From Naematelia aurantialba (lineage: Eukaryota > Basidiomycota > Tremellomycetes > Tremellales > Naemateliaceae), in contig JAKFAO010000003.1 of assembly GCA_021527695.1 (NCBI GenBank), forward strand, positions 124,001-188,000: DNA of 64,000 nucleotides, read 5' to 3'. Of this stretch, positions 1-17,592 are shown in pieces; within the stretch, counting starts at the first letter, position 1, and each line of letters begins with the position of its first letter. Below the pieces are notes generated by a model. The model worked only from the letters and a program-made list of their open reading frames with translations. It made no database searches and had not been told where the DNA came from. The translations under genes and the position numbers were made by a program.

Positions 1-50
1 AAGTAGGCGTACGATATGACACCGCCGCATACGAGGATATACTTGACCAT
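1..50 (-). CDS. URA7: CTP synthase, first coding exon (partial)
   Basis: Reading leftward from the ATG at 50, the strand encodes MVKYILVCGGVIS. This is the conserved N-terminal strand and loop of CTP synthases (MKY-hydrophobic-TGGVxS). A GT donor (GTACGC, bases 12 to 7) interrupts the serine codon exactly where the family continues with Gly-Leu-Gly-Lys-Gly, so the first exon is 13-50 and the rest lies off the left edge. CTP synthase makes CTP from UTP, ATP and glutamine in the cytosol. Only 13 residues are visible and the usual Thr before GG is Cys here, so the call rests on motif and splice position. Confidence 0.6.
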   Translation of the reverse strand, partial: MVKYILVCGGVISYAY

Positions 51-1751
51 CTTGGGCTATTCGTGTGTCGTGGCAAGTGGGTCGTAAATCGAAGATTGCA
101 GGTGGAAGATTGCAGGTTACGGGGGGAAATTTTCAGATTGAAGGTTGATGATTCCAGGTTGCAGGTTGCAGGTTGGGGGTTATGGTGCACAGGGATTGTT
201 CGCGAGTGAGTGTTGTAGGATCAAGAAGTATTTTCAGTGGCGAGTGGTAAGAAGTCAAGAGTGCGGCAACGGGTGCGTCCAGTGGGTGGTGGTGGGGCGA
301 GTAATTGGTCGGTCGTTGGGTTGGTAAGGAGCGGAAAGGAGCGACGAAACAGTTTCTATCATCAGCGTCCATTCTTCGTCGACCGACTCCGGAGGGCCCG
401 GGAGGGGGCGAGGGGCGAGGGTAGGAGCAAGTATTGTAGTAGCACAAAGGACGGGTAGACGGTCATCATGACGTACATAAAAGAAAGAACGTCGAGCGTG
501 CGGGTGTGGCGGGCTGTAGACGGGTCAGAAACAGATGAGGTCCGGCTTGGTGGGGATGAACGGCGGCCACAGAAGGGGGGAGGGAACAAGCCGCGGCGAT
601 TGACGAGCTTCAAAGCGGCGCGGTGACGATGAGCAGGCAGAGATTAAAGGAGAGGTATCCGCAGACAGTCGATCGTGCGAGACTTGGCCAGTGAGCCGCT
701 AGACGCGAGTGTCGAGTGGCGAGTGTCGAGTAGCGAGTAGCGAGTCGGGTGAGAGGGTGAAAGGGTCCACGGGCCAGATGCCAGAGACGGCGTGTGAGGA
801 GGAGCTAGCTGCAACCTTTCAGTAAGACAAGGTGAAAGGGAGGCCAGGGGGTACAAGGTCACGCTGAGGTCAGAGGAGGGAATCACAGTCTGACAAGGGA
901 CACACGAGCCCGAAGAGCAATTCGGAGCTCCAGGGGACGAGAGGGACCAAGACGCACTGATTGACCGCGCTTGCTTCCGCCGTTCCACACGATTGCGCTC
1001 ACAGAGACAGATCGGCAGCGACAAGGAGCGAGCCAAGGATCAGACGTCGGATACGTTGACGAGATACGCAGCTCTGCAATGGCAAGAATCCAAGTGCAAG
1101 ACTGGAGCGACTCTTACACGAGGACACGCGCGGGACCAAAATTTTCCAAGAATCATCAACATTTTTTCCATGAGTCGTCGCGTCGCGTCTCTCCACTTGA
1201 TTCACTCGATACGACGCGGCCGAGAGTGATCCCACTGGTATACCTACGAGCGCGAGCTCGCAGCTCAGCCACAGCAGCATAGGCCGCCTAGGCTCGTCAA
1301 AGCTAGGCTCAGTCGATGCTCCAGCATCATATAATGCACGCGGCCTCGAGCCTCAAAGCTCATTGGACTTTGTGTCACGTGCAGTGCGCATCGTCAAGTA
1401 TCCAGTCATCAGTCCCAAGCCAGCGTCCGCTGTCCAGGCAACTCAAGGTAATAACGCTTACGGTGTGACGCAAGCCACCGCTCACGGATGGCAACAATGA
1501 GTGAATACAAATACAACAAATATCAATGCAATGTGTCATGTAGCATTCGTCTGCGTCGCATCCGATCCTACATCACAGCAAACTCAAGCCTGCTCAATGA
1601 TCCAGGGTGTGCTAGACTACCTTGACGATGAAGCTGGATCTCACCTTAGGCGGTCGCACTGACAATCGCCGAAGGAGGTGGCGCCTGCGCTTGTGCCTGG
1701 GCCTTTCTCGACTCCCAAACACCACACACATGCCTAGACAACTTATCAGCA
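51..1751. other. Intergenic region with short repeats; no gene seen
   Basis: This 1.7 kb stretch holds the CTP synthase promoter and the 3' flank of the next gene. Bases 100-180 contain loose tandem copies of GATTGCAGGT and GGTTGCAGGTTG, and 705-755 loose copies of CGAGTGTCGAGTAG. A CACGTG box lies at 1376-1381. The short reading frames have no recognisable protein features. Confidence 0.5.
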
Positions 1752-4654
1752 TCACCTCCGCCCGTAGACATAGAACACGACTTGCCTCTTTCCGTCTCCC
1801 GCACTATTCAAACCGATTCTGCAAGCTCTGCCACAGAAGGTCATCCCGCACTTCCGGCATTCAGGGAAGTTGACGCCCTTTGTCCCGCACACACTGCAAT
1901 CGGTATGCTTCGTCAATGGACTCGCCATCTCCACAGCAGCAAGCACGGGATCGACAGGTGCGATTTGGGGGTCTGGCATGGATAATGTCGATCGCGGGCG
2001 GGGCAGGGACACAGATGGGCCGGCTGGTGCTTCCAGTGATTCCGGCGCAGCTGGCGAAGAAGTTGTAGATGGGGACGGTGAATGAAGTGGACGACCGGGC
2101 AAGTGAAATGATTTGATTGTGTTTGGACTGCAAGAAGCGGCTGTAACGCTCAAGGGCGAACTGCCGCGCATATCGGGTGAAGAGGCGATCGGACGCATTG
2201 TCTGCACGGACGCGGCCAGAGGTCGGATCGTGAGAGACGAAGAAACATCGTATTCCCCACGGCCGCTTGGTCTGCTTTTCGCACGTATAGTGTCTGCGGG
2301 GGAACTGCTCAGAGATGCAATTCGATCCTCTTGGCCTGAAGCAGGAGACTTCCCTCCGGCGGGTTTCATGGTCCACCCACGCAATGCAGGCCACAAGGAC
2401 TCGTTGGATTTGGTGACTTGCGAGATAGTCCTGTCTCGCTGAGCGTCGCGAGCAACGCGGTCTCTTCTCTTGACGAGCTTGAGAGTGTCCAAGGCAGACT
2501 CTGTCGGCTTCGCAGTGAGATCTACATGAACCGGTTCATCGTGCGATGTGTCTAGACTCGCTAGGGACAGATTTGACGTCAGGGGCTTCGGGGCGATGCC
2601 GGTCGAGAGAACCGAGCTCAAGCTCGCGATCGAACCTGACCCCCGACTGATGCGAGATATCCGCGAGACATCCGAGCCATTTCGAATATGACTACGAGCG
2701 GAAAGATGCGAAGTACCATTCGTTGTCGATCGCCGTTTCTCCACTAGCAGTGAAGACTTGTGAGGGCTGATATGCGCTGAAGTTGACGAAGCGGAGCGAC
2801 TCGGATCTGTACCTTTCCCCGAAGATCTGACACCAACCGCCATCGTTGGGAAGGGATATTCTTTGCCCCGTGTCTGAACTGCAGTTGGTGTGGCAGGCCG
2901 TGAAGGAGGGCGAAATATAATGTCGAGCCGTTTCGCTGCTTGCTCGACAAGACTATCGGCGGGTTCCAGACCGCACTGACCGAGCTCGACTACCGCTCGG
3001 AAATGCGTTTCGGATTCGGTCGAGGGCCTGGTCATGCCGAGCTGCAGAAGCATTAGCTCGGCTTGGGATCGGACGAAAACTTGACTCACAATGTAATGCG
3101 CCATGACTCCCACGGCGATCCGCTTCCGCTCGACTTCTGCTCTACCACCCTTTGCTGAGCTCTTGCCCTTGAGCCCTTTCTGCAAGATCTGCAATTTCAC
3201 CAGTTTCTCAGCAACCACACCACCGAGATGCCATGCGTTCCGACCTTTCTCCAGGTCCCCTTGCGGGCGGAGTACGTGCGGGAGTTGACGAGGTAGAATA
3301 GGTGGAAGATAGACTGGATCGTGCGATTGGATGTGGCCGTTGCGGATAAGGCTCAGATAGGGAGATAGCAGGTCGGACTGAAGATGTCAGCAAATTGGAC
3401 AATAACAGGCAATGTTCCTTTAGCATGCCTGAAACGATGCGTCTGAAACGGAATAGTAATAAAGGATTAGGGAGAGATCGACATGAAACGATCACGAAAG
3501 GTAGATCTAGAGCGTAGGGCTCACCAAAAGATCTAGACGCTGAGATTCGTCTCCTTCATCGGGTCTCGCCCGCCAGAGACCGCGTTCTGTGTGAGTCTCA
3601 AATGGCGTCTTGACCATTTCAGAACTTTCCGTCGGACTGCTCTTGCTTTCGGTCGATGGTCGCTCTGATGGAGGCATTGAATTCGTGCCTGGGAAATGGA
3701 TGGCCGAGGAAGATCCTAACACCGGTAACTTAGGAGGCTTCTCCCTCTCCTTTCCCTTGACAGACATGATCAAGGCGTCGTCTGTCGTGTCGGCTCCTTG
3801 CTTTCTGTACCCGCCTTCTTCAGACTGCACAAAATCGGATGCCCCGTGTGCTTCTGCCATAAGTCGCTCTCTCTCGAGTTCGGCGTCTACGACCCATCCG
3901 ACGCCCAGGATATACCAGCCGCCTGCCATGCCCATCCCTTCGACATCGCGAATGACACGTTTTCCCTCTTTCCGCATGATCCATCCGTTGGATGCTGCAT
4001 CATAGCGAGTTGGCGAGACAAGTGGAGGCGATTCCACGTGAGGGATCGGAGGAGACGGGGGAAAGAAGAGGCTGAGGAGTTGATTCTTCGCGGATGCAGC
4101 GGCGCGCGAGATAGTGGGGAGGTGCAAGTCGATGGACGATTTATTGGTAGACGTTGAAGCGTGGGCGTTGTGTGGTGGTCCGGTGGAGGACCGGCGCCCA
4201 GATGCGCCGGGCAATGATGGAAGATCTCGATCCGACGGAAGTTGGGTTGGGTGCAGGCTGGAACCGCGAGTCAAAAGGTTGCCGAGAGAGAGACACGCTT
4301 CTGGTGAACAGTAAGGAGGAAGAGCCGCCACCGACAGCTTCTCGGCGGCCAGCGTCGGGAGATGAGCTATGAGTGCAGCCTGCAGTCGTCAGGACAATTC
4401 AGAACACATTTGTATGAAACTGGTCGACTTGCCTGAGCCTCCTCCCTCAACGTCTCGTCGGTCACTTCAGGCAGGGAACCGGCTGGATCTGCCGCCTCGT
4501 CGCTCTCTCCACTGGCTTCATCGTCATCCTCATCGTCGCTTTCGGTCGAGCCGAACCCCAGAAGCCGGTCGACGAAGGAGCGATTTTTCTTCAGCGGAGA
4601 GGGGCCATCTTTCGCTGCATGGAAGGGCTGCCGCAACCCTCGTATCGACTCCAT
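1752..4654 (-). CDS. Unrecognised protein with C-terminal Cys cluster
   Basis: At least three exons join in frame: 4433-4654 (start MESIRGLRQPF), 3525-4379 and 1752 to about 3380, giving about 850 residues. I do not recognise the family. Visible features are an acidic stretch in exon 1 (DDEDDDEASGESDEAADP), a Ser/Pro-rich linker, a segment with possible structure (WHLGGVVAEKLVKLQIL and following), a long basic Ser-rich region, and a C-terminal C-x2-C-x7-C-x2-C-x4-C-x3-C cluster starting CSVCG. That cluster resembles a truncated MYND, HIT or FYVE zinc finger and probably binds zinc. Intron 1 is GC-AG: AAQ/ALIAH continuity requires the donor CAG/GCAAGT at 4432. The intron near 3384-3524 could hide a further small exon. 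The in-frame GTG upstream of 4654 is not needed. Confidence 0.55.
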
Positions 4655-5322
4655 ATGTCCTTGTAGTGCTGCGAGCACAAGTGGCACCTATAACCAGGAT
4701 GCCCACGGGTGTGTACGTAGACGAGGGATAAATATGAGAGAAATGAGCACTGCGGGGAGCGGAAACAAAACCTTGCGTCAGACTCAGGCACGGGCACGGG
4801 CACATGGAGCTGCTACCATGACTATGGCGCTTTGTGCTTCAAGTTTGACGCAGGATGCACGAATTGAATAATGCTTAGACAACTCGAGGGTATGTAGTAT
4901 GACAGGAGGGCACTCGGTTCCGCCAAGTATGACTGTGGGCGAGACTAATAGACGGGAAGGCCCGCTGGGCTGAAATCAAGCCCGTGGACTGTGCGAAAGA
5001 TTCTCGGACTCTCAAGGGACGGGAAGAAGCGGGAATTATCGACTGACCAGCTCATCCTCGTCTTGCATTGTGACAGCAAGCTGGCTGGCAGTAGAGTAGC
5101 TGCCAGACTCGGATTGCTTGTCTGGTGTCAAGCATCTCCGTGGATTGTCGGAGAAAGCACCATTCGAGTCGAAACCCGGATAGTTTCCCACGGTGCCTCT
5201 GCTGACGTCGCCCCCAAAGTCCACCGCGGCTTTCCTTTCGTTCCACCCTCATTGATTTCTTCTCTCCCGCTCTCGGTCTTCCCATTCCTCTTATTACAGG
5301 AGCTCATCACAATCCATCAATC
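4655..5322. promoter_or_regulatory. Shared promoter region ahead of enolase
   Basis: This is a divergent intergenic region between the minus-strand Cys-cluster gene and enolase. The 90 bases before the enolase ATG are CT-rich (for example ttccaccctcattgatttc around 5235-5255), as often seen upstream of strongly expressed fungal glycolytic genes. I see no clear TATA box. Confidence 0.35.
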
Positions 5323-7631
<2,309 letters not shown>

Positions 7632-8133
7632 GCGCCTTTGGGTATATAGATATGAAGCAAACGAATTCACGGAATGCATTGGCGTGGCTGCGCCCGTTGG
7701 GAGGTGGTGGGATATTTTGACTCTGGAGGGCTCTGATAATCCTGCCTGACCGTGCACTGGATCAGTGGCAGGTGTGCGCATCGAGTCCAAGAGGCTCTTG
7801 TCCATCGTCCCCAGACGATTGAGGACTGCCAACTCGCCATTCGCGGCTACCTCACCGCACAGATGTCGCCACGATGTCCACCCGGAATCTAAATGGTCCA
7901 CAAACTGGATGGTCGTTTTGACCATATACCGTCTTAGAGAAGAGATGAAGGCTTGAACGCCTGGAATCTACTGTACAAAAGAGCTAACTACTCATAAACC
8001 GCCGACGACGAGTTGCTACTGTATAGGAGGATGTGTTCCGGGTGCAGCGCCACAACGTGCTCCTTGCTTGCCTCCAGTTGATGCTGCCACACTTGGGTCG
8101 TACAGACGCCTCGCCTGTAGGTTGTCTGGATAG
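7632..8133. other. Convergent intergenic region; no gene seen
   Basis: This is the shared 3' flank of enolase and the sugar transporter. No coding or RNA feature was recognised. Confidence 0.4.
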
Positions 8134-11723
<3,590 letters not shown>

Positions 11724-12730
11724 ACTGCAAGTCTAGAGCGGATCACCTGTCACTCCTGGGGCTGGAGGCTGGAGACTACGAATGCGAGATTAGAGCAGAT
11801 GGCTAACTGACAATGGGGGGTGGGGGATCAAGGGGCCCAGCGGGGGCGCCAGTGGGGTCTCATCGACCGATCTATATACACGACACATGGGAGCTGGGAG
11901 GGTCCGACCGCTCGGATGGACGGTAGTTCGGCGGCGCTCCGGGCGCCCTGAAGCATCTTTGATTGCCGCCTCCTTGCGCGAGGCGCTCCACGCTGGCTGG
12001 TAGCGGCCGTGGCTCCTTCCTCCCCGTAGCCTCGGACAGTGACAGTACACGAGCGGGGCATGGGCAGTGACAGAGACAATCACGCAGCGGGGTATCAGCC
12101 GGGCTGGGCTACGTGCTCTCACTAGCTCCCCAAGACAACCGATCTACCGGACCGAAAGGCCCAAAGGCAGCCAAGGCAGCGTCTCCATCAGCAGTCAACC
12201 GCAGAGCAGCGGCACAGGCTATCGGTAGACGCCATTGTGCGGTAGGGCAGCTACCGCACGGGCTGCTATGTCTGCCTGTGAGCCTAATTGAGTTCACCAT
12301 ATGGGGCCGAGCGCTGCCCGCCCAAGTCTCGGAGACTTTATCGCCGTCAGCTCCATCAAAAGAAAACAGAAAAAGAGCCGATGCTCCTCGTGACTGGCTC
12401 ATGTGTTCTGCATGGTTTAGACAATCGCCGAGCTCGGCAAGCATCTCGGGTATGTGGGAATCAGGGACGGCGGGGCCAGAGGGCCCAATGACAGCTGTCT
12501 TGCTACATAACCGGCAGCATACTTCTATTGTAGTGATGGCTTCGTATCCTGCAGTGTCCTTGCAAGTAATCGCAACGGGACCTTTCTAGATTGACGCAAA
12601 AAGTGGCTCATCCCTTCTGCCGCATGCTTATGTTGAGTAACGCTCGAAACTGCACTGAAGCGACTGGCCAGACGCTTTGAGGCAAGAATATTCCAGTAAG
12701 AGAGAGGTAGACTCTGGCAATCCACTTGGG
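11724..12730. other. Intergenic region upstream of the sugar transporter
   Basis: About 1 kb between the transporter start and the 3' end of the Hal3-like gene. A 158-codon open frame on the plus strand (12113-12589) shows no domain, no splice context and no start context, and I do not call it. The remainder shows nothing recognisable. Confidence 0.4.
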
Positions 12731-14014
12731 TCAACCCCAACCAACCCACCACTTGTTCCCCCATCTCCCGCTCTGGCCGCCACGTCCTCCACCTCCCCCC
12801 TCTGTCTGTTGTTCCACCCGCCGCGTCCAGCCCAACCCCTCAGGTAACTCGAGTGGTGCTACGGGCCCCGCACCACCTGGGTTCGTGCTGTTTGCCATAC
12901 GGCGCTCGGCGCGCTTACCGTAGTCGTCTTGGTCCGGCAGGGAGGGCAAGGATGGCGCAGGGACGAACAGCGATGGCGGTCGAGGGTTGCCAGTGCGTTG
13001 CGACGAGGAAGACGAGCCTCGTTGGCTAGTTAAGGACGGCTCGAGAGTTCCGGCTGAGGGCTGCAACTTGAGAGGCAAATTTGGCTGCGACTCCGGATCT
13101 GACGACGACGAAGACGCTGTCGGTTGGGGAGGAGAGAAAGTCGTGGCAAAGGTTTGAATCGTGTCGAGGATTTCAGCGGGGTCTAACATGCGCCCTTCGC
13201 CTGAGCAGTACCGCGATCAACATCTGGGGAAGGCATCGTCTGGTTACGGGGTGGGAGGCGCGTCGAAATCAAGATGGTGACGGTTGGGAGGAAGGGCCGT
13301 ATGAGCACAGCATTCCCGCCACTCACCCCTCGGTCCGAGGACAAGGTACTCGAGGTTATCCTGTAGTAGTGCCAGCTGCAATCTGGTCATTGGGTAGCGC
13401 CATTCGTCGGGATGGAACGAAGGCACCAAGATAACCGGCTGGAGCTGTGGCGGCGCGAGGCGGAGGACCGCCAACTACAGGATACTTTAGCACATATAGA
13501 GCCGCAGAGCGGTCGACGACGGACTGCAAGGGTATCGGTTCCCGCTGACGCGATCCTGGCCAGGAAGTCGGGGGTGAGGGGAAGGACCAAGACCAGATCG
13601 GCCCAGCGTCGTATCTAGTGTCCTCGTCAACCCTTCAGTTATCCCAAGTTCCATAGATCGACAGCTAGTCACCTGAATATGCAGTGGCGTGTCTGTAGTC
13701 TCGCGACCCTCCTATTGCGCATCAATATCCTTGTTCTCTGGCGCCAGGATGTACCCATTGATCGTCCGACCACACCTGGACATCGGTTGTTCTAGTCTCG
13801 CGTGACTGGCCGTTTGTCGGTCCCAGCACAATCTGCACCTCGATGCCATTGTCCTGCCGAATGCGAGATGAGCAAGGAGCCGCGCCAGAGGATTGAATGA
13901 TCAATCAGGACCCACATGCAACCCGTCGGCTATTCGCCTGACCGGCTCGGACGACAAACCGAGGGGAGCGACGAGGAGCACCCGGAAAGCCCTGACTGGC
14001 CGTCGCTCTGCCAT
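12731..14014 (-). CDS. Hal3/PPCDC-family flavoprotein, probably not a decarboxylase
   Basis: Six exons (13916-14014, 13755-13853, 13673-13711, 13525-13614, 13327-13474, 12731-13200) close in frame to 314 residues. The fold is that of phosphopantothenoylcysteine decarboxylase (coenzyme A step 3) and yeast Hal3/Vhs3: RVLLVAPLGLSSEPVRRIAD at the N-terminus, then PLHIQIRRWADLVLVLPLTP (the HI(E/Q)LRRWAD motif with the catalytic His), LARIASAGTDTLALAV, QPVILVPSFHPDEWRYPMT and GEGRMLDPAEILDTI. The family PAMNxxMW motif is PSFHPDEW, so the substrate-binding Asn is lost, and the substrate-loop Cys normally before the MAEP-like motif is absent. The C-terminal 130 residues are Ser/Pro/Gly-rich. It is most likely a regulatory Hal3-like pseudoenzyme (yeast Hal3 inhibits phosphatase Ppz1). 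The family call is firm, the role inferred. Confidence 0.75.
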
Positions 14015-14425
14015 GACAGCGGGACAGTCTCAAAGACCCTTGAGAGCCCTTGCCCACGGCGCCACACCTGTCCTGGTCACTCTATGCTTGCCCGTCCCTG
14101 CTCTCCCTCCCGGGTGGGATTGCACTGGTTGAATAGTCGCTGGCAACCAGCTTCGGCAATCCAGAGAGACCGGCGGCGTAGCCCAAAAACTCGCGCAAAG
14201 TTTGGTACATTACGTAAGAATATCCATCGCCGAGGGCGAAAGACGAGAAACCGCGTCTGGAAAGAAAAACATCTTCCCCCTTCGCTCTCTCTCTCTCTTC
14301 TCTTATTCTGGATCTCTCACTCGCTTCCTCTCTCTGTCTCTCTGTTTGCTCCGGCCTCGACACTCTTTTAAGCATCTGAGCTGGCCCCCCTCTGGACGCA
14401 AGCACACGAAAAAATCAAAACCAAC
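14015..14425. promoter_or_regulatory. Divergent promoter, Hal3-like / elongase
   Basis: A 411-base region between two divergent genes. The elongase side holds a strong CT tract (14280-14345) just upstream of the start, a common fungal core-promoter or leader feature. Confidence 0.4.
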
Positions 14426-16415
14426 ATGTCTCTGCTCAAATTTTGGTCCCCTTGGGAGCCCGCTCCAGGGCCGCTTTATACTACCCTCAGCTCTACTTGG
14501 GACGCCCTCGGCCTTCCACAGCCGCCCGTGCAGCTCACCACTTGGATCAGCGGTAGCAGCCCCCTGTCTACCCAAAAAGCTGTCGTAGCCGCCATCGGGA
14601 CCTACCTTTTGGTCATCTTTGGAGGAAGGGAGATCATGCGGTGAGTCTTTGCTCAAAGCGGAAGGCAGGCGTCAACACGCTCGGGCCTGAAACACCACCT
14701 CGATGGATCTCCTTTCTTCTCCGTTACGCGTGTACAACATGGGATAGACAGCTGACAAGAACGTATCCTCTTCGAACTGCTCTGCGCTACCGTTACTTGC
14801 GACGGGCTCATCGCGTTTCCCCTCGTATCCGACCTCTTTCGTCCAATCATCGACCTCGGATGTTACATTCAAATGATATCCCGATGATCATCATCGCAGA
14901 TCTCGACCTGCGTACAAGCTCACCTTCCTCTTCCAAATCCACAATCTGCTCCTTACCACCGGATCTGGCATCCTTCTGGTTCTCATGATTGAGGAGATGT
15001 ACGGCCATTTTTCACATCCAGAACAGTCCAGCTCACGGAAGCCTAGTCTTCCACTCTACCTCAAACACGGCTTTTACTGGTCCATCTGTCACAAGGGCGC
15101 GTTTACACCGGTGAGTTGACAGGGCTGAGCTGGAACGACAGCTTACAATCAACAGCGCCTTATCAGCTACTACATGGTCAACTATTACATCAAATATGTC
15201 GAGCTGATCGACACCGTCTTCCTTGTTCTCAAGAAGAAGCCGCTCGGTGCGTACATTGGCGCTGCTGGGAACACAGACTGACGAGGACTGTGTTTTCACT
15301 TCTTTATCCTACCGAAACTCGACATTGCTGCTTGTGATGCGCAATCTGGCGCCTGTAGCCTTCCTGCATGTGTTCCACCACGCCGCGACCGCCATTCTCT
15401 GCTTCACTCAGCTCGAGGGCGAGACCTCAGTGGTGCGTCCAACATGCACTTTTCGTTTAACGCTTACATTTGGCCAGCAATGGGTGGTCATCACCCTTAA
15501 TCTGACTGTCCACGTCATCATGTGTGAGTGAAGCTGATAATGATCGAGATCGAGCTTACGCCTTTAGACTACTACTATTACGCCACGGCAGGTGGAGCAA
15601 AGATCTGGGTTTGCTGTTTGGGACGTCTAACAAACATCAACTGACGGTGTATAGTGGAAGAAATACCTCACGACTCTGCAAATCACGCAATTCGTCATCG
15701 ACCTGTTCATCACCTACTTTGCCAGCACGTGTCTCTTCTCCCATCGACTTCGGCACAGCCGCCTCGTTCTATTGCCCAATCTCAGTCCCAGTTCGCATTG
15801 TTCATAATCTTTAGTTTTCATCTTGGTCGCCTTTTCTGGTGTTGCGTCCCAGCATACCTGCTCGAAATTTGCTTCCGGCCCCTACCTTTCGGTTGTGTCG
15901 ACTTGAATCGAGGCTGACGATTTCGTAGGCTACGAGCACTTTGCCTTCAAGTATGCGCCATTCTTGCCCACCGTGGACGACTGTGTTGGTTCCGAGGGAG
16001 CTGCGCTATTTGGCTGCGGGCTGTTGACTAGCTACTTGTTCCTGTTCATTGCGTAAGGGTCTTTGATTTTTAGTTCGGATGGCGCTCATTCGATCATAGA
16101 TTCTACCGAGCTACGTACAAAAAGACTGGGTATGTCTCTTCCTAGCCGTGTGCATGCGCCGGCCGGCTCGTAATTATAGGGTGGGATCAGACTGACAGAC
16201 TGTAGCTCCAAGAGCAAGGCCGCTGCCAAGGCATCTGAGAAAATCGCGAATGGCTCGTCCAGTGCTGCTGCCGCCGATGGCGTCCGCGGCTCGTCGAGGT
16301 CAAAGGTAAAGCGTGTTGGGCCTGACTCTATTACTCATTGCATCAACTGACGGTGTGACAGTAGGTGGTGGTAGAGAGCAAGCGGGGTGTGGTAGTGATC
16401 ACCGAAGTGGAATAG
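14426..16415 (+). CDS. ELO-family very-long-chain fatty acid elongase
   Basis: ER-membrane 3-ketoacyl-CoA synthase that condenses malonyl-CoA onto long acyl-CoA. Eleven exons (14426-14640, 14900-15110, 15156-15246, 15359-15432, 15478-15523, 15568-15608, 15655-15730, 15929-16052, 16100-16129, 16206-16305, 16365-16415) sum to 1059 bases, 352 residues, in frame. Motifs: [18 protein letters not shown], the catalytic histidine box [25 protein letters not shown] and a later [10 protein letters not shown] helix, plus several hydrophobic segments. The tail [17 protein letters not shown] is Lys/Ser/Ala-rich and basic, as in fungal Elo2/Elo3. The donor after exon 7 (GTCTCT) is weak but required by frame. 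Confidence 0.92.
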
Positions 16416-17592
16416 GCATGTGCATAGGCGTGTGCCAGAGATGTAGGAGTTAGCTGGTGATGGGCATGGGGAGATGGAGATGGTGAGGGTATAGTGGGGG
16501 AGAGAGGCGCAGTTCCTAGGGAGTTGTACGGAGTGGTAGTGGACAGCGGACTTGGCGCGGAAGACTCACAGCTTGTTGAGGATGTGCCTCAGAGATGGAG
16601 GATGGGGTAGCTGTCAGTGCGAGGTGCGAGCGAGGACGCGTTTGGAGTGCCATGATCGGGATAGACACCCTTGCATTTTTTCCCTCGTATGGCTCATAGT
16701 AATTCCATTAGATGCACAGCATGCCCATGGCGGCAGGACAGGGGGACGCAAGCTTGGTGCGTCGTGGTGCGTCGTGGTGCGTCGTGCGTTGTGCGTTGCG
16801 GTAAGTGTAAAGGACGGGCGTCTCGAGGGACATGTCGAATGCAGTGCCGGCGAGTCGGTCGTTACTCGGTCGTTACTCCGGTCAATGCGGTTTGGGCATG
16901 TCTGATCATGGAGAGCCGCTAGAGCATTAATGCGTTACCAGGAATCCCTGGGCACTCGTGCTCGCTGCTCTGACCTCTCTGACCTTTCTGACCGTTCTGA
17001 CTTTCCTGACCGTTCTGACTTTTCTGACCGCTCTGATCGCTCTGACCTGTGACTTCTCTGACCGCTCTGACCGCTGACCGCTCTGACCGCTGACCACTGA
17101 CCGCTGACCGCTGACCACTGACCTATGACCACTGACCGCTGACCGCTCTGACATCGCGTGGAAAGCGTACGAGGGTACGTAAGCTGAGAGCCACTTGATC
17201 CATGTATATATGCCTGGAGGAAACGCTGTACCTACGTCTACATCTACGAATAGCCGCGAGGGCTTCTACTACTAGGGTGTGATCCGCCGACGATGCCAAC
17301 GATGCCAATCGCCAGTCACGCCAGTCACGCCAACGCCAACGACAGTGTCAATGCCAAACTATCTCCTTCTGCGCCATACTGTGTTGATGCTCCCGTGCCC
17401 TGATCCTGTCCTGTCTGTCACCGCTCCATCCGACGCGTCGTCAACCACGAACGATAAAACACCAGAAACGAGACCAGAGACCAGAAATGAAGGACGAGAG
17501 ACGAGAGACGAAAGAAGACAGATGGAAGACGGCAGAAGAGAGATGAATGACGAGAGAAGACAGATGAACCCAGATCCATCGACGCCTCTCGC
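16416..17592. other. Intergenic region with CTGACC-type tandem repeat
   Basis: Convergent 3' flanks of the elongase and PER1-like genes. The region 16965-17150 is a dense, irregular array of CTGACCGCT, CTGACC and CTGACCACT units. The rest is without recognisable features. Confidence 0.5.
16965..17150. repeat. Irregular CTGACC(G/A)CT minisatellite
   Basis: More than 20 copies of a 6-10 base unit based on CTGACC, with T-rich variants at the left end (tttctgaccgttctgac) and cleaner CTGACCGCTGACC copies at the right. It is intergenic and noncoding. Confidence 0.85.

Noticed and set aside
12113..12589. 158-residue plus-strand open frame
   Set aside because: No domain, no splice context, lies in a promoter region; likely chance in GC-rich DNA.
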